From assembly GCA_964418325.1 (NCBI GenBank), contig CAYQLC010000002.1, positions 1-64,000 on the forward strand: DNA of 64,000 nucleotides, written 5' to 3'. The stretch comes from IMCC26077 sp964418325 (GTDB taxonomy: Bacteria; Actinomycetota; Actinomycetes; Nanopelagicales; Nanopelagicaceae). The notes under the pieces were generated by a model, which was given only the letters and a program-made list of their open reading frames with translations, did no database searches and was not told the DNA's origin. This document shows, piece by piece, positions 43,884 to 52,491 of this stretch. How positions within the stretch are numbered: position 1 is the first letter of the stretch; each line of letters starts with the position of its first letter. Both the position numbers and the translations under genes were made by a program.

Positions 43884-44810
43884 ATGGAGATTCGTCAGTT
43901 AGGCAGGAGCGGTCTTCGCGTCTCATCACTAGGTCTAGGCACGATGACTTGGGGTCGAGATACTGATGAGCATGAAGCTGCTGAGCAATTACGCTCCTTT
44001 CTCGACTGCGGCGGAACGCTCATCGATACCGCAGCAATATTCGGTGATGGAGATAGCGAGCGGGTTATTGGCGGTCTACTTAACACCCTAACCCCTCGAG
44101 ATTCCGTTGTTCTCTCGAGCAAAGCTGGAATGACCACAACCGGAGTAAACAATTCCCGCGGCAATCTTCTTCGAGATCTAGATGAGAGCTTAAAAAGATT
44201 GCGCACCGAATATCTAGATATTTGGATGGTGCAACGGTGGGATGAGAACGTACCCCTTGATGAAACCTTGACTGCTTTAGAATTGGCGGTTTCTAGCGGT
44301 CGCGTTCGATATATAGGAGTATCAAATTTCTCTGGTTGGCAGACAGCACGAGCTTTCACTCTTTTAGAACGAAGTATTCCGCTCAGTGTGACCCAGAACG
44401 AATATTCACTTCTTAATCGAGATGCAGAGAATGAGATTTTGCCCTGCGCGAAGGAAGTTGGCTTAGGCGTGCTTGCGTGGTCGCCTTTGGGGCGGGGTGT
44501 GCTCACCGGAAAATACCTCAACGGTGTTCCCGCAGACTCCCGCGGAGCGAGCCCACATCTTGGACCCTTCGTCTCCCCTTATCTCGAACCTCGTTCACGG
44601 CAAATTGTGCAGGCGGTGTCAATGGCTGCAGATGGACTTGGGTCTGCACCTCTGGAAATCGCCTTGGCTTGGGTGCGAGATGCACCAGGAATTTCGTGCG
44701 CCATTGTCGGCGCTCGCAATGCCGCACAATTGCGCGGAATTCTCCGAGTAGATGAAATAGAGCTGCCCATGGTTGTCCGCAATGCATTGGATGATGTGAG
44801 CGCACCATGA
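43884..44810 (+). CDS. Aldo-keto reductase with altered catalytic tetrad
   Basis: The 308-residue TIM-barrel protein starts MEIRQLGRSGLRVSSLGLGT and has the NADP-binding LAWSPLGRGVLTGKYL segment. The usual Asp-Tyr-Lys-His tetrad reads Asp48, Phe53, Lys80 and Gln117: the Tyr is replaced in IDTAAIFGDGDSER and the His in LDIWMVQRWDEN. ATG 43884 follows GAGGAAG; an upstream in-frame ATG at 43842 lacks a site. With Tyr and His missing, ordinary carbonyl reduction is doubtful. It overlaps the DUF5703 gene by four bases. Confidence 0.88.
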   Translation: MEIRQLGRSGLRVSSLGLGTMTWGRDTDEHEAAEQLRSFLDCGGTLIDTAAIFGDGDSERVIGGLLNTLTPRDSVVLSSKAGMTTTGVNNSRGNLLRDLDESLKRLRTEYLDIWMVQRWDENVPLDETLTALELAVSSGRVRYIGVSNFSGWQTARAFTLLERSIPLSVTQNEYSLLNRDAENEILPCAKEVGLGVLAWSPLGRGVLTGKYLNGVPADSRGASPHLGPFVSPYLEPRSRQIVQAVSMAADGLGSAPLEIALAWVRDAPGISCAIVGARNAAQLRGILRVDEIELPMVVRNALDDVSAP

Positions 44811-45010
44811 TTACTTATGAATATCAAACTATTCGAGTGCCACGTGGTGTTAAGAAAAGTACAGTTCACAAAATGTTAATCGAATACGCAGAACGTGAGC
44901 GTTGGATTCTTGATCGAGTTCGGATTTATCCTGATGGTCGTCACTTGGTTCAACTCAAGCGTAAAGTTTGGCGTCCTGAATTTGAAGTGGAAAATCTTCC
45001 TCCACTATAA
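44807..45010 (+). CDS. DUF5703 family small protein
   Basis: The 67-residue protein has the pattern YEYQTIRVPRG, a helix (KSTVHKMLIEYAERERWILD), then RVRIYPDGRHLVQLKRKV. This matches the small actinobacterial DUF5703 proteins encoded in the same neighbourhood (near Rv2137c). Its ATG overlaps the aldo-keto reductase stop (ATGA), so the two are expressed together. Function is unknown. Confidence 0.83.
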   Translation: MITYEYQTIRVPRGVKKSTVHKMLIEYAERERWILDRVRIYPDGRHLVQLKRKVWRPEFEVENLPPL

Positions 45011-45034
45011 ACTCTGGAAGAAGCAACAGAGCGA

Positions 45035-46348
45035 TTACGCCCGTTGTAGAAAGCGATCGAGAGCTTCAACTCCGAAATGAATTGCCGATACCGGCACTCT
45101 CTCATTGATGCCATGGAACAGAGCCATGAAGTCCAATTCAGGAGGTAATTTCAAAGGCGAGAAGCCATACCCTGCGATTCCTAGCTTCGATAACCCCTTG
45201 TTATCCGTGCCGCCGCTCATTACATATGGGACCGGAATCCCCTCGGGATCGCACTCTTTGATGGCGGCACACATCGCGTCAACAAGTTCACCAGTGAAGG
45301 GGTACTCCAATGCAACATCATGGATGATCGGCTTCACTGATATACCGGGTCCGGCCAGTTGATGGATAGTGGCGATGAACTCTTCCTCGTAACCTGGGAG
45401 GAATCGACCATCGATTACCGCCTTGGCATGCTGGGGAATGACGTTCTCTTTATATCCTGCTGAGAGCATTGTGGGGTTCGCGGTGTTCTGGGTCGTTGCC
45501 CCAATCATGCGCGCCATCGAACCTAATTCAGCAACAATTGGTGCAGGATTTTTTTCGTCAAAACTCTTTCCTAAAGTTTCCGCAACCCGCGAGAGGAAAG
45601 TGCGAAGCGTGTCGGTAATTCTTATCGGCCACTGGTGATTTCCAATCCGCGCTACCGCTTCCGCAAGAGCGGTCACCGAATTCTCTTTGTTCACCATCGA
45701 GCCATGACCTGCTGTCCCCTCTGCGGAAAGCTCCATCCAATACATTCCTTTTTCGGAGGTTTCTACCAAGTACAGACGCTTTCCGTTGCTCAGCGTTGCC
45801 GAAAACCCTCCCACTTCTGAAATCGCCTCACTGCACCCAGCAAAAGCCTCAGGATGATTCTTCACAATCCAGTTCACTCCGAAGGTTCCGCCAGCCTCTT
45901 CATCGGCAAAGAAAGCAAGTACAACATCGCGCTCTGGAACGAAACTTTTCTGTTGCCAATCTTCTGCAATCGCTAAAATCATTGCGTCCATATCTTTCAT
46001 ATCTACAGCGCCACGTCCCCAAATTTCGCCATCGATTATCGATCCTGACCACGGATCAACTTTCCAATCCTTCGCATCTGCTGGAACAGTGTCCAAATGA
46101 CCATGGAGAACTAAACCTGGACGATTTCGGTTGCTACCTGAAATGCGGGCAACAACGCTGACTCTAGTTGGCGCCGATTGATAGCGAACTGGTTCCAGCC
46201 CACATCGCTTAAGGAATTCAAAAACATAGTCGGCGACAGCTCTCTCATCCCCATCTCCTCCCCCGTTATTGACACTGGGAATTCGAATCAGATCTTGACA
46301 AATCTCAACGGCTCTTGCGCCGAGGGCTTGATAGTCAGTTGCTCTCAT
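45035..46348 (-). CDS. M20 family metallopeptidase
   Basis: The 437-residue enzyme has the di-zinc ligands of the M20 family: His and Asp in LVLHGHLDTVPADAKDW, the bridging Asp in IWGRGAVDMKDMDAM, Glu-Glu in AFFADEEAGGTFGVNW, and a late His in MALFHGINERVP. The dimerisation domain lies in the middle. This is the Rv2141c type, a dipeptidase or carboxypeptidase of unknown substrate. A perfect 10-bp inverted repeat abuts the ATG. Confidence 0.92.
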   Translation of the reverse strand: MRATDYQALGARAVEICQDLIRIPSVNNGGGDGDERAVADYVFEFLKRCGLEPVRYQSAPTRVSVVARISGSNRNRPGLVLHGHLDTVPADAKDWKVDPWSGSIIDGEIWGRGAVDMKDMDAMILAIAEDWQQKSFVPERDVVLAFFADEEAGGTFGVNWIVKNHPEAFAGCSEAISEVGGFSATLSNGKRLYLVETSEKGMYWMELSAEGTAGHGSMVNKENSVTALAEAVARIGNHQWPIRITDTLRTFLSRVAETLGKSFDEKNPAPIVAELGSMARMIGATTQNTANPTMLSAGYKENVIPQHAKAVIDGRFLPGYEEEFIATIHQLAGPGISVKPIIHDVALEYPFTGELVDAMCAAIKECDPEGIPVPYVMSGGTDNKGLSKLGIAGYGFSPLKLPPELDFMALFHGINERVPVSAIHFGVEALDRFLQRA

Positions 46349-46374
46349 GCCGCTATCTTGCTACAGATAGCGGC
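46349..46374 (-). promoter_or_regulatory. Perfect 10-bp inverted repeat abutting the M20 start codon
   Basis: GCCGCTATCT and AGATAGCGGC pair perfectly around six bases and lie immediately before the ATG of the M20 gene. No T-tract follows on either strand, so it is not an ordinary terminator. No ribosome binding site is seen, and the hairpin would cover the translation start. Confidence 0.65.
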
Positions 46375-46398
46375 AGCAATCCTGGAAATTGCTCCATT

Positions 46399-46427
46399 TT
46401 GAAGGCTTCGGAGTGCGTTGGTAGGCT
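46399..46427 (+). promoter_or_regulatory. Promoter of tRNA-Leu
   Basis: TTGAAG (46399-46404) and TAGGCT (46422-46427) are separated by 17 bases, a good sigma-70-type promoter 35 bases upstream of the tRNA. Confidence 0.65.
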
Positions 46428-46461
46428 TGGTTCTCTTGACGACTTGCGGTCAAGGTTTCAG

Positions 46462-46545
46462 GTCCGGGTGGCGGAATTGGCAGACGCGCTAGCTTGAGGT
46501 GCTAGTGCCCGAAAGGGCTTCGGGGTTCAAGTCCCCGTTCGGACA
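46462..46545 (+). tRNA. tRNA-Leu (GAG anticodon)
   Basis: The acceptor GTCCGGG pairs with TTCGGAC (two G-U pairs). The D arm is GGCGGAATTGGCAGACGC, the anticodon stem CTAGC/GCTAG holds the loop TTGAGGT (anticodon GAG), and a long variable arm (GCCCGAAAGGGC) marks a class II tRNA. The T arm is CGGGGTTCAAGTCCCCG. CCA is not encoded. Confidence 0.95.
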
Positions 46546-46596
46546 CAAGGTTCCCAGAGCGGAATTATCTGGCTTCCTTTGAAGTAGATTCGTCGT

Positions 46597-47538
46597 ATGC
46601 GAGCAATCCGATTGCATAACCAAGGCGGCCCTGAGCAATTACAGGTTGAGAATATCGAATTACCCGCAATTAAAACTGGAGAGATCTCGCTTAGAGTGGA
46701 TCTAGCGGGTGTGAATTTTATCGATGTGTACCATCGGCGCGGCCAGTATCAGATTCCATTGCCCTCTGGATTGGGCATTGAGGGCATAGGCACGGGCGAT
46801 GACGGTCAACGTTTCTTTTGGCTAAGCGCTATGGGTTCTTATGCAGAGGCGATAAATATTCCGATTCACCAACTAACTCCGATCCCCCCGAAAAAAATCT
46901 CAGATCAAGAGTTGCTCCCCCTTCTTTGTCAGGGAATGACCGCGCAGTACTTGACTGATTCTGCATATAACGTCAGAGCAGGAGAGGTCGCACTTGTCAC
47001 TGCAGCTGCTGGGGGTGTTGGTTTGATCCTTATTCAACTACTTAAAGCGCTTGGCGCGAAAGTTATAGCGCTGACCTCTTCGAAGGAGCGATCGATGATT
47101 GCTCTTGAACATGGGGCCGATGTAGTTGGGCTCTATGGCCAAATGGAGCAGCTCACTTCAGAATTCACCGAAGGACGCGGAGTAGATGTGGTTTATGACT
47201 CAGTCGGGAAAGATACCTTCGATAGAGCCTTACTGACATTGGCCCATGGAGGAATGTTCGTGCTTTACGGAGGTGCGAGCGGGCCGGTACCAGCCTTCGA
47301 CTTGATGCGCTTGAATTCGCGATCACTTGCCATACGAAGACCCACACTTGCTACATACACAGCAAGCTCTGACGAACGTTTACGTCGGTTAAATACCCTT
47401 TTAAGCCTTCGAGAAAAAGGTCTGCTGAAGTATCCAACTGCAAAAATTTTTCCGCTATCAGAGGTGGGTAAAGCGCACCAGCTTCTAGAATCCAGAACTT
47501 TTTCCGGGAAGATTGGATTAGCTCCGTGGAAGATCTAG
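46597..47538 (+). CDS. NADPH:quinone reductase, zinc-free MDR family
   Basis: The 313-residue protein has the quinone-reductase signature: GVNFIDVYHRRGQYQIPLP near the start, the nucleotide loop VTAAAGGVGLILIQLLKALG, and GRGVDVVYDSVGKDTFDRA. It lacks the structural-zinc cysteines of alcohol dehydrogenases. Such enzymes reduce quinones by one electron or act on small enones. TAGATT lies six bases before ATG 46597, so the mRNA is probably leaderless. Its end overlaps a small membrane protein gene. Confidence 0.9.
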   Translation: MRAIRLHNQGGPEQLQVENIELPAIKTGEISLRVDLAGVNFIDVYHRRGQYQIPLPSGLGIEGIGTGDDGQRFFWLSAMGSYAEAINIPIHQLTPIPPKKISDQELLPLLCQGMTAQYLTDSAYNVRAGEVALVTAAAGGVGLILIQLLKALGAKVIALTSSKERSMIALEHGADVVGLYGQMEQLTSEFTEGRGVDVVYDSVGKDTFDRALLTLAHGGMFVLYGGASGPVPAFDLMRLNSRSLAIRRPTLATYTASSDERLRRLNTLLSLREKGLLKYPTAKIFPLSEVGKAHQLLESRTFSGKIGLAPWKI

Positions 47539-47798
47539 CCCGTACGGTCGCCATCATCCTTTTCTTTCCAGTAATTGCGTCGCCACTGATTTTCCTGATG
47601 AATTGGAGATTCAATCAGCGTTGGCTGATGCTTTTATCGATTCCTATCTCAGTTGTTTCCGCTGCGCTCGGGCTTTTTCTCCTACTGAGTGAGATCGGAA
47701 CGGCCGCCAGAGGCTTTGGGCTTTGGGGTGTACTTTTCGCTTTGGCAACCTGGCGGATCATCTGGCAACGGATGCGTAATCAAATTCAAGATAAATGA
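47526..47798 (+). CDS. Small membrane protein of unknown function
   Basis: The 90-residue product has three hydrophobic segments (about 8-24, 33-53 and 61-77) and a basic C terminus (WRIIWQRMRNQIQDK). GTG 47526 lies inside the end of the quinone reductase gene, and apt follows 13 bases after the stop, so it is probably part of that operon. I do not recognise a family. The overlap and clean membrane pattern support a real gene. Confidence 0.6.
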   Translation: MEDLARTVAIILFFPVIASPLIFLMNWRFNQRWLMLLSIPISVVSAALGLFLLLSEIGTAARGFGLWGVLFALATWRIIWQRMRNQIQDK

Positions 47799-47811
47799 AG
47801 GGTTGATTCTG

Positions 47812-48348
47812 GTGGCAAATCAAAATCTGCAGCGAGCTCGCGAACTGATCAGAGATGTTCCAGATTATCCGTCGCCTGGGATTCTCTTCCGAGATTTAAC
47901 GCCGATGATCGCGGACGCACAGGCTCTTCGCGCTGTGGTTGACGCTCTCGGCGAATTTGCTCCTGAGGCCACTCACTTTGCTGGATTAGAAGCACGAGGC
48001 TTCATATTCGCTTCGGCGATGGCAGCGCGCCTTGAACGAGGCTGTATTTTATTGCGGAAGCCAAAGAAATTACCGCGCGAGAAATTTTCAGTCTCTTACG
48101 ATTTGGAATATGGACACGACTCCATTGAAATCCATAAAGACGCTCTTTCATCGCAGGATAAAGTTCTCATAGTCGATGATGTTTTAGCCACAGGTGGAAC
48201 TTTATGTGCTGCTATAGAACTATTGAGCATGACTCAATCGCGTTGTCTGGGAAGCGTAGTAGTTGCCGAGATTGGGTTCTTAGGTGGTCGAAAGCGAGTT
48301 GAAGAGCGATTTCCGGGACACAAGATAGATTCCCTTTTCGCGCTGTGA
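47812..48348 (+). CDS. apt: Adenine phosphoribosyltransferase
   Basis: Apt salvages adenine to AMP with PRPP. The 178-residue protein shows IRDVPDYPSPGILFRDLTPM, HFAGLEARGFIFASAMA, RKPKKLPREKFSVSYDLEYG and the PRPP loop VLIVDDVLATGGTLCAAI, all standard. GTG 47812 follows GAAGG; an upstream frame would overlap the membrane protein gene. In many actinobacteria apt sits next to relA, which is not here. Confidence 0.94.
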   Translation: MANQNLQRARELIRDVPDYPSPGILFRDLTPMIADAQALRAVVDALGEFAPEATHFAGLEARGFIFASAMAARLERGCILLRKPKKLPREKFSVSYDLEYGHDSIEIHKDALSSQDKVLIVDDVLATGGTLCAAIELLSMTQSRCLGSVVVAEIGFLGGRKRVEERFPGHKIDSLFAL

Positions 48349-48366
48349 GATTTGATGCTCGGTAAA

Positions 48367-49965
48367 TTATTCCAGAGTTATTAAATCGTAATAATCATCA
48401 CGCCATAAATCCTCATCCCCGTCAGGCATCAAGAGCACTCGCTCCGGAGCGAGAGCGCTTACAGCCCCTTCGTCATGGGAAACAAGGACTATTGCACCTT
48501 GATACTCTCGGAGAGCACCAAGAATTTCCTCGCGGGAAGCCGGGTCAAGGTTATTTGTTGGTTCATCGAGCAACAGGACATTAGCGGCGCTCACTACCAA
48601 TTGAGCCAGCGCTAATCGTGTCCGCTCACCACCGCTGAGCACTTTGACCGGCTTAAACACATCATCGCCACTAAAAAGAAAGGTTCCTAAAACATTTCTC
48701 GCCTCCCCCTCGGATATGTCAGGGCGAGCTTTAAGCATGTTTACGAGCACCGTTTCCTCGTAATTGAGCGATTCATGTTCTTGGGCGTAATACCCGAGTT
48801 TTAATCCGTGGCCTGGTGAGATACCTCCGGTATCTGGTTCTAATTCACCAGCAAGCATCCGCAGTAGCGTGGTCTTACCGGCTCCGTTCAAACCCAAAAT
48901 CACCACTCGTGATCCCTTATCTATTGCCAAATCAACATCTGTAAAAACCTCGGTGGATCCATAGGATTTACTTAACTCTTGCGCAGTTAATGGCGTTTTC
49001 CCACAAGGTGCAGGAGTTGGGAACCGGAGTTTGGCAACTTTATCTTTGGCGCGCTCTCCTTCGGTACCGGCAATCAGTTTCTCGGCGCGCTTAAACATCA
49101 CTTGAGCAGCCTTAGCCTTGCTGGCTTTTGCGCGCATTCGCTCCCCTTGTTTCTGCAAGATCTCTGCTCGTTTCTCAGCTATTGCCCGCTCTTTCTTCCG
49201 ACGATGCTCATCTTGTTCGCGCGCTAAGAGATATTTGCGCCATCCCATGTTGTACACGTCAATGACATTCCGATTGGCGTCAAGATAAAAAATCCTATTA
49301 ACAACGGTCTCAATCAAATTGACATCGTGACTTATGATGACCAGCCCGCCCGAATACTTGGCGAGGAAATCGCGCAACCAGACAATTGAGTCTGCATCCA
49401 AATGGTTAGTTGGTTCATCTAACAGAAGCGTTTCCGCATTGCTAAAGAGAATTCTTGCTAATTCGATGCGACGCCGTTGACCACCGGATAATTCACTGAG
49501 CTTTTGCGTGAAAATCTTTTCCGGTAGGCCCAAATTTGTAGCTATTGCCTCAGCCTCTGATGTGGCGCTATATCCACCGACACTTTGAAATTCCTCTTCC
49601 GCGCGGGCATAGCGTTCGAGAACTTTGGTTAGTTCATCGCCTTCGCTATTGGTCATTTTCTCTTCGAGGGTTCGCATTCGATCAGCGATTGAATCTAGGC
49701 CGCGAACTGAAAGGATTCGATTGAGTACGGTACCTTCCTCGTCACCAGTTCGCGGATCTTGTGGCAGATAACCAATAGTTCCCGTTCGATTCACCTGTCC
49801 CCCGGCTGGAAGTGTCTCTCCGGCAAGAACTTTCGCCAAGGTAGATTTTCCTGAGCCATTCCTTCCAACTAAACCGATTCGGTCGCCATGGTTGATGCGG
49901 ATATTGACTTCGCTCAGGAGTAATCGCGCCCCTGCTCTTAACTCAAGGCTCGCAGTCGAAATCAT
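48367..49965 (-). CDS. ABC-F family ATPase
   Basis: Two ABC domains lie in tandem. The first has RIGLVGRNGSGKSTLAKVLA, LSGGQRRRIELARIL and TLLLDEPTNHLDADS. The second has VVILGLNGAGKTTLLRMLAG, LSGGERTRLALAQLV and VLLLDEPTNNLDPAS. A basic, charged linker (about 240-320) corresponds to the P-site tRNA interaction motif of ABC-F proteins. There are no membrane segments. Such proteins act on the ribosome, as in EttA-like translation factors or antibiotic protection; which one applies here is open. ATG 49965 gives 532 residues. Confidence 0.9.
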   Translation of the reverse strand: MISTASLELRAGARLLLSEVNIRINHGDRIGLVGRNGSGKSTLAKVLAGETLPAGGQVNRTGTIGYLPQDPRTGDEEGTVLNRILSVRGLDSIADRMRTLEEKMTNSEGDELTKVLERYARAEEEFQSVGGYSATSEAEAIATNLGLPEKIFTQKLSELSGGQRRRIELARILFSNAETLLLDEPTNHLDADSIVWLRDFLAKYSGGLVIISHDVNLIETVVNRIFYLDANRNVIDVYNMGWRKYLLAREQDEHRRKKERAIAEKRAEILQKQGERMRAKASKAKAAQVMFKRAEKLIAGTEGERAKDKVAKLRFPTPAPCGKTPLTAQELSKSYGSTEVFTDVDLAIDKGSRVVILGLNGAGKTTLLRMLAGELEPDTGGISPGHGLKLGYYAQEHESLNYEETVLVNMLKARPDISEGEARNVLGTFLFSGDDVFKPVKVLSGGERTRLALAQLVVSAANVLLLDEPTNNLDPASREEILGALREYQGAIVLVSHDEGAVSALAPERVLLMPDGDEDLWRDDYYDLITLE

Positions 49966-50051
49966 GAAGGAGATGCTCTCACGAATTTTTGGGGTTACAC
50001 TCCCAGGCTGCGCGACCATAATCGCACGCACAGCTCAATCTGGAGGTTTTG

Positions 50052-51095
50052 ATGGCTAAGGCTCGTGGATATGCAGTTCTTACCCCGAAGGCAAACTTGG
50101 TTCCTTACGAGTTCGATCGACGAGATCTGCGGTCTGGTGACGTTGAGATCACAATTAGCCATGCTGGGATCTGCCACTCAGATATCCATCAAGGGCGAGA
50201 AGAGTGGGGGCAGGCAATATTTCCTATGGTTCCCGGCCACGAAATCGTTGGTCGAGTCAAAAACATCGGGAGCACGGTAACTAAGTTCAAGCCTGGTCAA
50301 TTGGTTGGGGTTGGCGTTTTTATTGACTCTTGTCGTGTGTGTGAAAACTGCAAAGCTGGTTTGCAGCAGTATTGTCTTGAGGGAATGACGGGCACCTACA
50401 ACACCTTCGAGCGCGATGGTGTCAGCGTTGCGTATGGCGGCTACTCAAATGTCATTGTTGTTGATGAAAACTATGTGGTCAGTGTTCCAGAGACGCTCGA
50501 TGTTGCAGGAGTAGCGCCGCTTATGTGTGCAGGAATCACCTTGTATTCGCCACTTCGCCATTGGCAGGCTGGTCCTGATAAGAAGGTGGGAATCATCGGC
50601 CTTGGAGGTTTGGGGCATATGGGAGTGAAATTTGCCGATGCCATGGGCGCACATGTGACGGTGTTTAGCCATTCCGAAAGAAAGAAAGCAGATGCGCTAG
50701 CGATGGGAGCTGATGAATTCATCGCCAATCCATCTGAGGAGTTCTTCAAGAAAAATGGCAGCTCGTTTGACCTCATTCTCAATACCGTCTCAGTTGATGT
50801 CGATCTAGAAAAATATCTCTCGCTTCTTCGGCTCAATGGAACTCTCGTGCTCATAGGTTTGCCTGGTAAGCCCTATCAAGTACCGGCCGGTGTGCTTCTA
50901 GGAAAACGACGCCGCTTGGCAGGTTCGATGATTGGTGGCATTCCAGAACTGCAGGAGATGCTCAATTTTTGCGGGGATAAAGGGATTGTCAGTGATGTCG
51001 AGTTGATTAAAGCTGATTACATCAATACCGCATGGGAACGTACTGTGGCCAGTGATGTGAAATATCGTTTCGTCATTGACGCATCTACCTTTTAA
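50052..51095 (+). CDS. Zinc-dependent alcohol dehydrogenase (CAD/YahK-like)
   Basis: The catalytic zinc ligands are in HAGICHSDIHQGREEWG and MVPGHEIVGRV, and the structural zinc site is SCRVCENCKAGLQQYC. The nucleotide loop is KVGIIGLGGLGHMGVKFA. This is the cinnamyl-alcohol dehydrogenase-like group of medium-chain reductases that reduce aldehydes with NADPH. A TGGAGG ribosome binding site precedes ATG 50052. It is 347 residues. The physiological substrate is unknown. Confidence 0.92.
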   Translation: MAKARGYAVLTPKANLVPYEFDRRDLRSGDVEITISHAGICHSDIHQGREEWGQAIFPMVPGHEIVGRVKNIGSTVTKFKPGQLVGVGVFIDSCRVCENCKAGLQQYCLEGMTGTYNTFERDGVSVAYGGYSNVIVVDENYVVSVPETLDVAGVAPLMCAGITLYSPLRHWQAGPDKKVGIIGLGGLGHMGVKFADAMGAHVTVFSHSERKKADALAMGADEFIANPSEEFFKKNGSSFDLILNTVSVDVDLEKYLSLLRLNGTLVLIGLPGKPYQVPAGVLLGKRRRLAGSMIGGIPELQEMLNFCGDKGIVSDVELIKADYINTAWERTVASDVKYRFVIDASTF

Positions 51096-51102
51096 ACGTT
51101 GA

Positions 51103-51630
51103 TCAAACGGCTAGCGCCACAACCGTAGCAAGAATTGGTGCGATGAACAGCGCTGGTAACATATCTCCAATTGCAATGTTTTTGATGTTCAAAAGTCTTA
51201 AACCGATACCAATCAGAAGCAAGCCGCCAACGCCGGTGATTGCATCTATTTGATATTCCTGAAGGACGCTTCCTAACAACGCGCCTACCGCACTCCATGC
51301 TCCCTGGTAGATAAGGACGCTGAGCGCTGAAGCTGCTACTCCCCATCCAAGTGCAGCAGCAAAGGCAATCGCAGCAAAACCATCCATAATGCTCTTGAGA
51401 ATTAATAACTCGTTCCCGTTACCCAAACCATCGCTGATGCTCCCCAGAATCGCCATTGGTCCAATGACAAATATCAGAGAGGCGGTGACAAAACCTGTGA
51501 CAAAATCGGAATCTCCCTCTCGAGCGAATCGTCGCTTGAGTCGTTCCCCCGCACCATCTAAACGCTCTTCAAGGCGAAGTAGCGAGCCAAGAACGCCACC
51601 AATCAGAAGTGCGCCCAAGGTGATCAGGAT
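51103..51630 (-). CDS. DUF554 membrane protein, N terminus lost in gap
   Basis: The 175 visible residues match the C-terminal part of DUF554 proteins: GALLIGGVLGSLLRLEERLD, FVTGFVTASLIFVIGPMAIL, SIMDGFAAIAFAAALGWGVA and a long hydrophobic end. DUF554 proteins are about 230 residues, so some 50-60 residues fall in the 100-N gap or beyond it. It happens to be in frame with uppP across the N run, but the two are different families. The function is unknown; a transport role is only guessed. Confidence 0.82.
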   Translation of the reverse strand: MLITLGALLIGGVLGSLLRLEERLDGAGERLKRRFAREGDSDFVTGFVTASLIFVIGPMAILGSISDGLGNGNELLILKSIMDGFAAIAFAAALGWGVAASALSVLIYQGAWSAVGALLGSVLQEYQIDAITGVGGLLLIGIGLRLLNIKNIAIGDMLPALFIAPILATVVALAV

Positions 51631-51730
51631 NNNNNNNNNNNNNNNNNNNNNNNNNNNNNNNNNNNNNNNNNNNNNNNNNNNNNNNNNNNNNNNNNNNNNN
51701 NNNNNNNNNNNNNNNNNNNNNNNNNNNNNN
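51631..51730. other. Assembly gap (100 N) between uppP and the DUF554 gene
   Basis: Exactly 100 N. No sequence is repeated on the two sides. The missing ends of UppP and DUF554 together need roughly 90-110 residues, so the true gap is probably nearer 300 nt than 100. Confidence 0.95.
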
Positions 51731-52491
51731 ATTGCCGAGACAATCGACCCAACTAACACTGGTCCTAGGATGTGCGAAATTTCAGGGTCAAAAAGTTTCG
51801 GCAACTTGAGAATGCTCGCTCCAACAATAACAGGAGTAGCGATGAGGAAGGCGAAATCCGAGGCAGCTGAGTGGGAAAGCCCGCGCGCCAATCCAGCAGA
51901 CATCGTGATACCAAATCTACTAATGCCAGGAAAGAGCGCAGCAGATTGCGCTACTCCGATAGCGAAAGCTTGCCCGTTGCCGATTTGCTCTGTGTCTGAA
52001 AGTTCTCGTTTGATTCGATACTTTTTGTACACCTCAATGCCTGCGAGTAAAAATCCATTCAGAAAAAGAAATGAACCGACTGCAAATGGATCACTGAAAA
52101 GATCTGCCACTTGCTCTTGAAAAAGAATTCCCAACACACCAACAGGAATTGTTGCGAGAATAATCTTCCAGATGAGTTGTTGCGATGGATCAAACTTCTC
52201 TCGCTTGGTCACTTTGTTCCAACTAGAGAAAAAGGCTTTAATGAGAATTAGCCACCGTTCCCGAAAAAACCAGATTAAAGTGAGCGAGCTAGCCAGGTGC
52301 AACGCAATAATCATCAGTAAATAGGGAGACTCCCCTGAAGTTTCGTTGCTAAGAAAACGCTCCCAACTTCCCCCAATCCATGCCGGCACTAACACCGAGT
52401 GACCCAGGCTCGAAATGGGAAAGAGTTCTGAGATCCCCTGCAATATGCCGGTAAGAATTGACTGAAGATAGGAAACCTCGAGTGATTTCAC
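51731..52491 (-). CDS. uppP: Undecaprenyl-diphosphate phosphatase UppP (BacA), C terminus lost in gap
   Basis: UppP recycles the lipid carrier of peptidoglycan synthesis. The visible part has LTGILQGISELFPISSLGHS, with the catalytic Glu and Ser, and AQSAALFPGISRFGITMSAG, with the second motif Arg. The family normally reads GLTEFLPISSSGHL, so ISELFPISSLGHS is a slight variant. GTG 52491 is preferred because TACCCT lies six bases upstream; ATG 52497 would follow the box directly. About 253 residues are seen, and the last membrane segment is in the gap. Confidence 0.87.

Noticed and set aside
43895..44521. 208-codon minus-strand open frame opposite the aldo-keto reductase
   Set aside because: The plus-strand gene has clear family motifs; the reverse frame is Ser/Arg/Pro-rich without any domain or start signal.
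51389..52120. Long plus-strand open frame opposite uppP and the DUF554 gene
   Set aside because: It is compositionally a mirror of membrane-protein genes, runs through the gap and has low-complexity Ser/Pro/Arg content with no recognisable domain.
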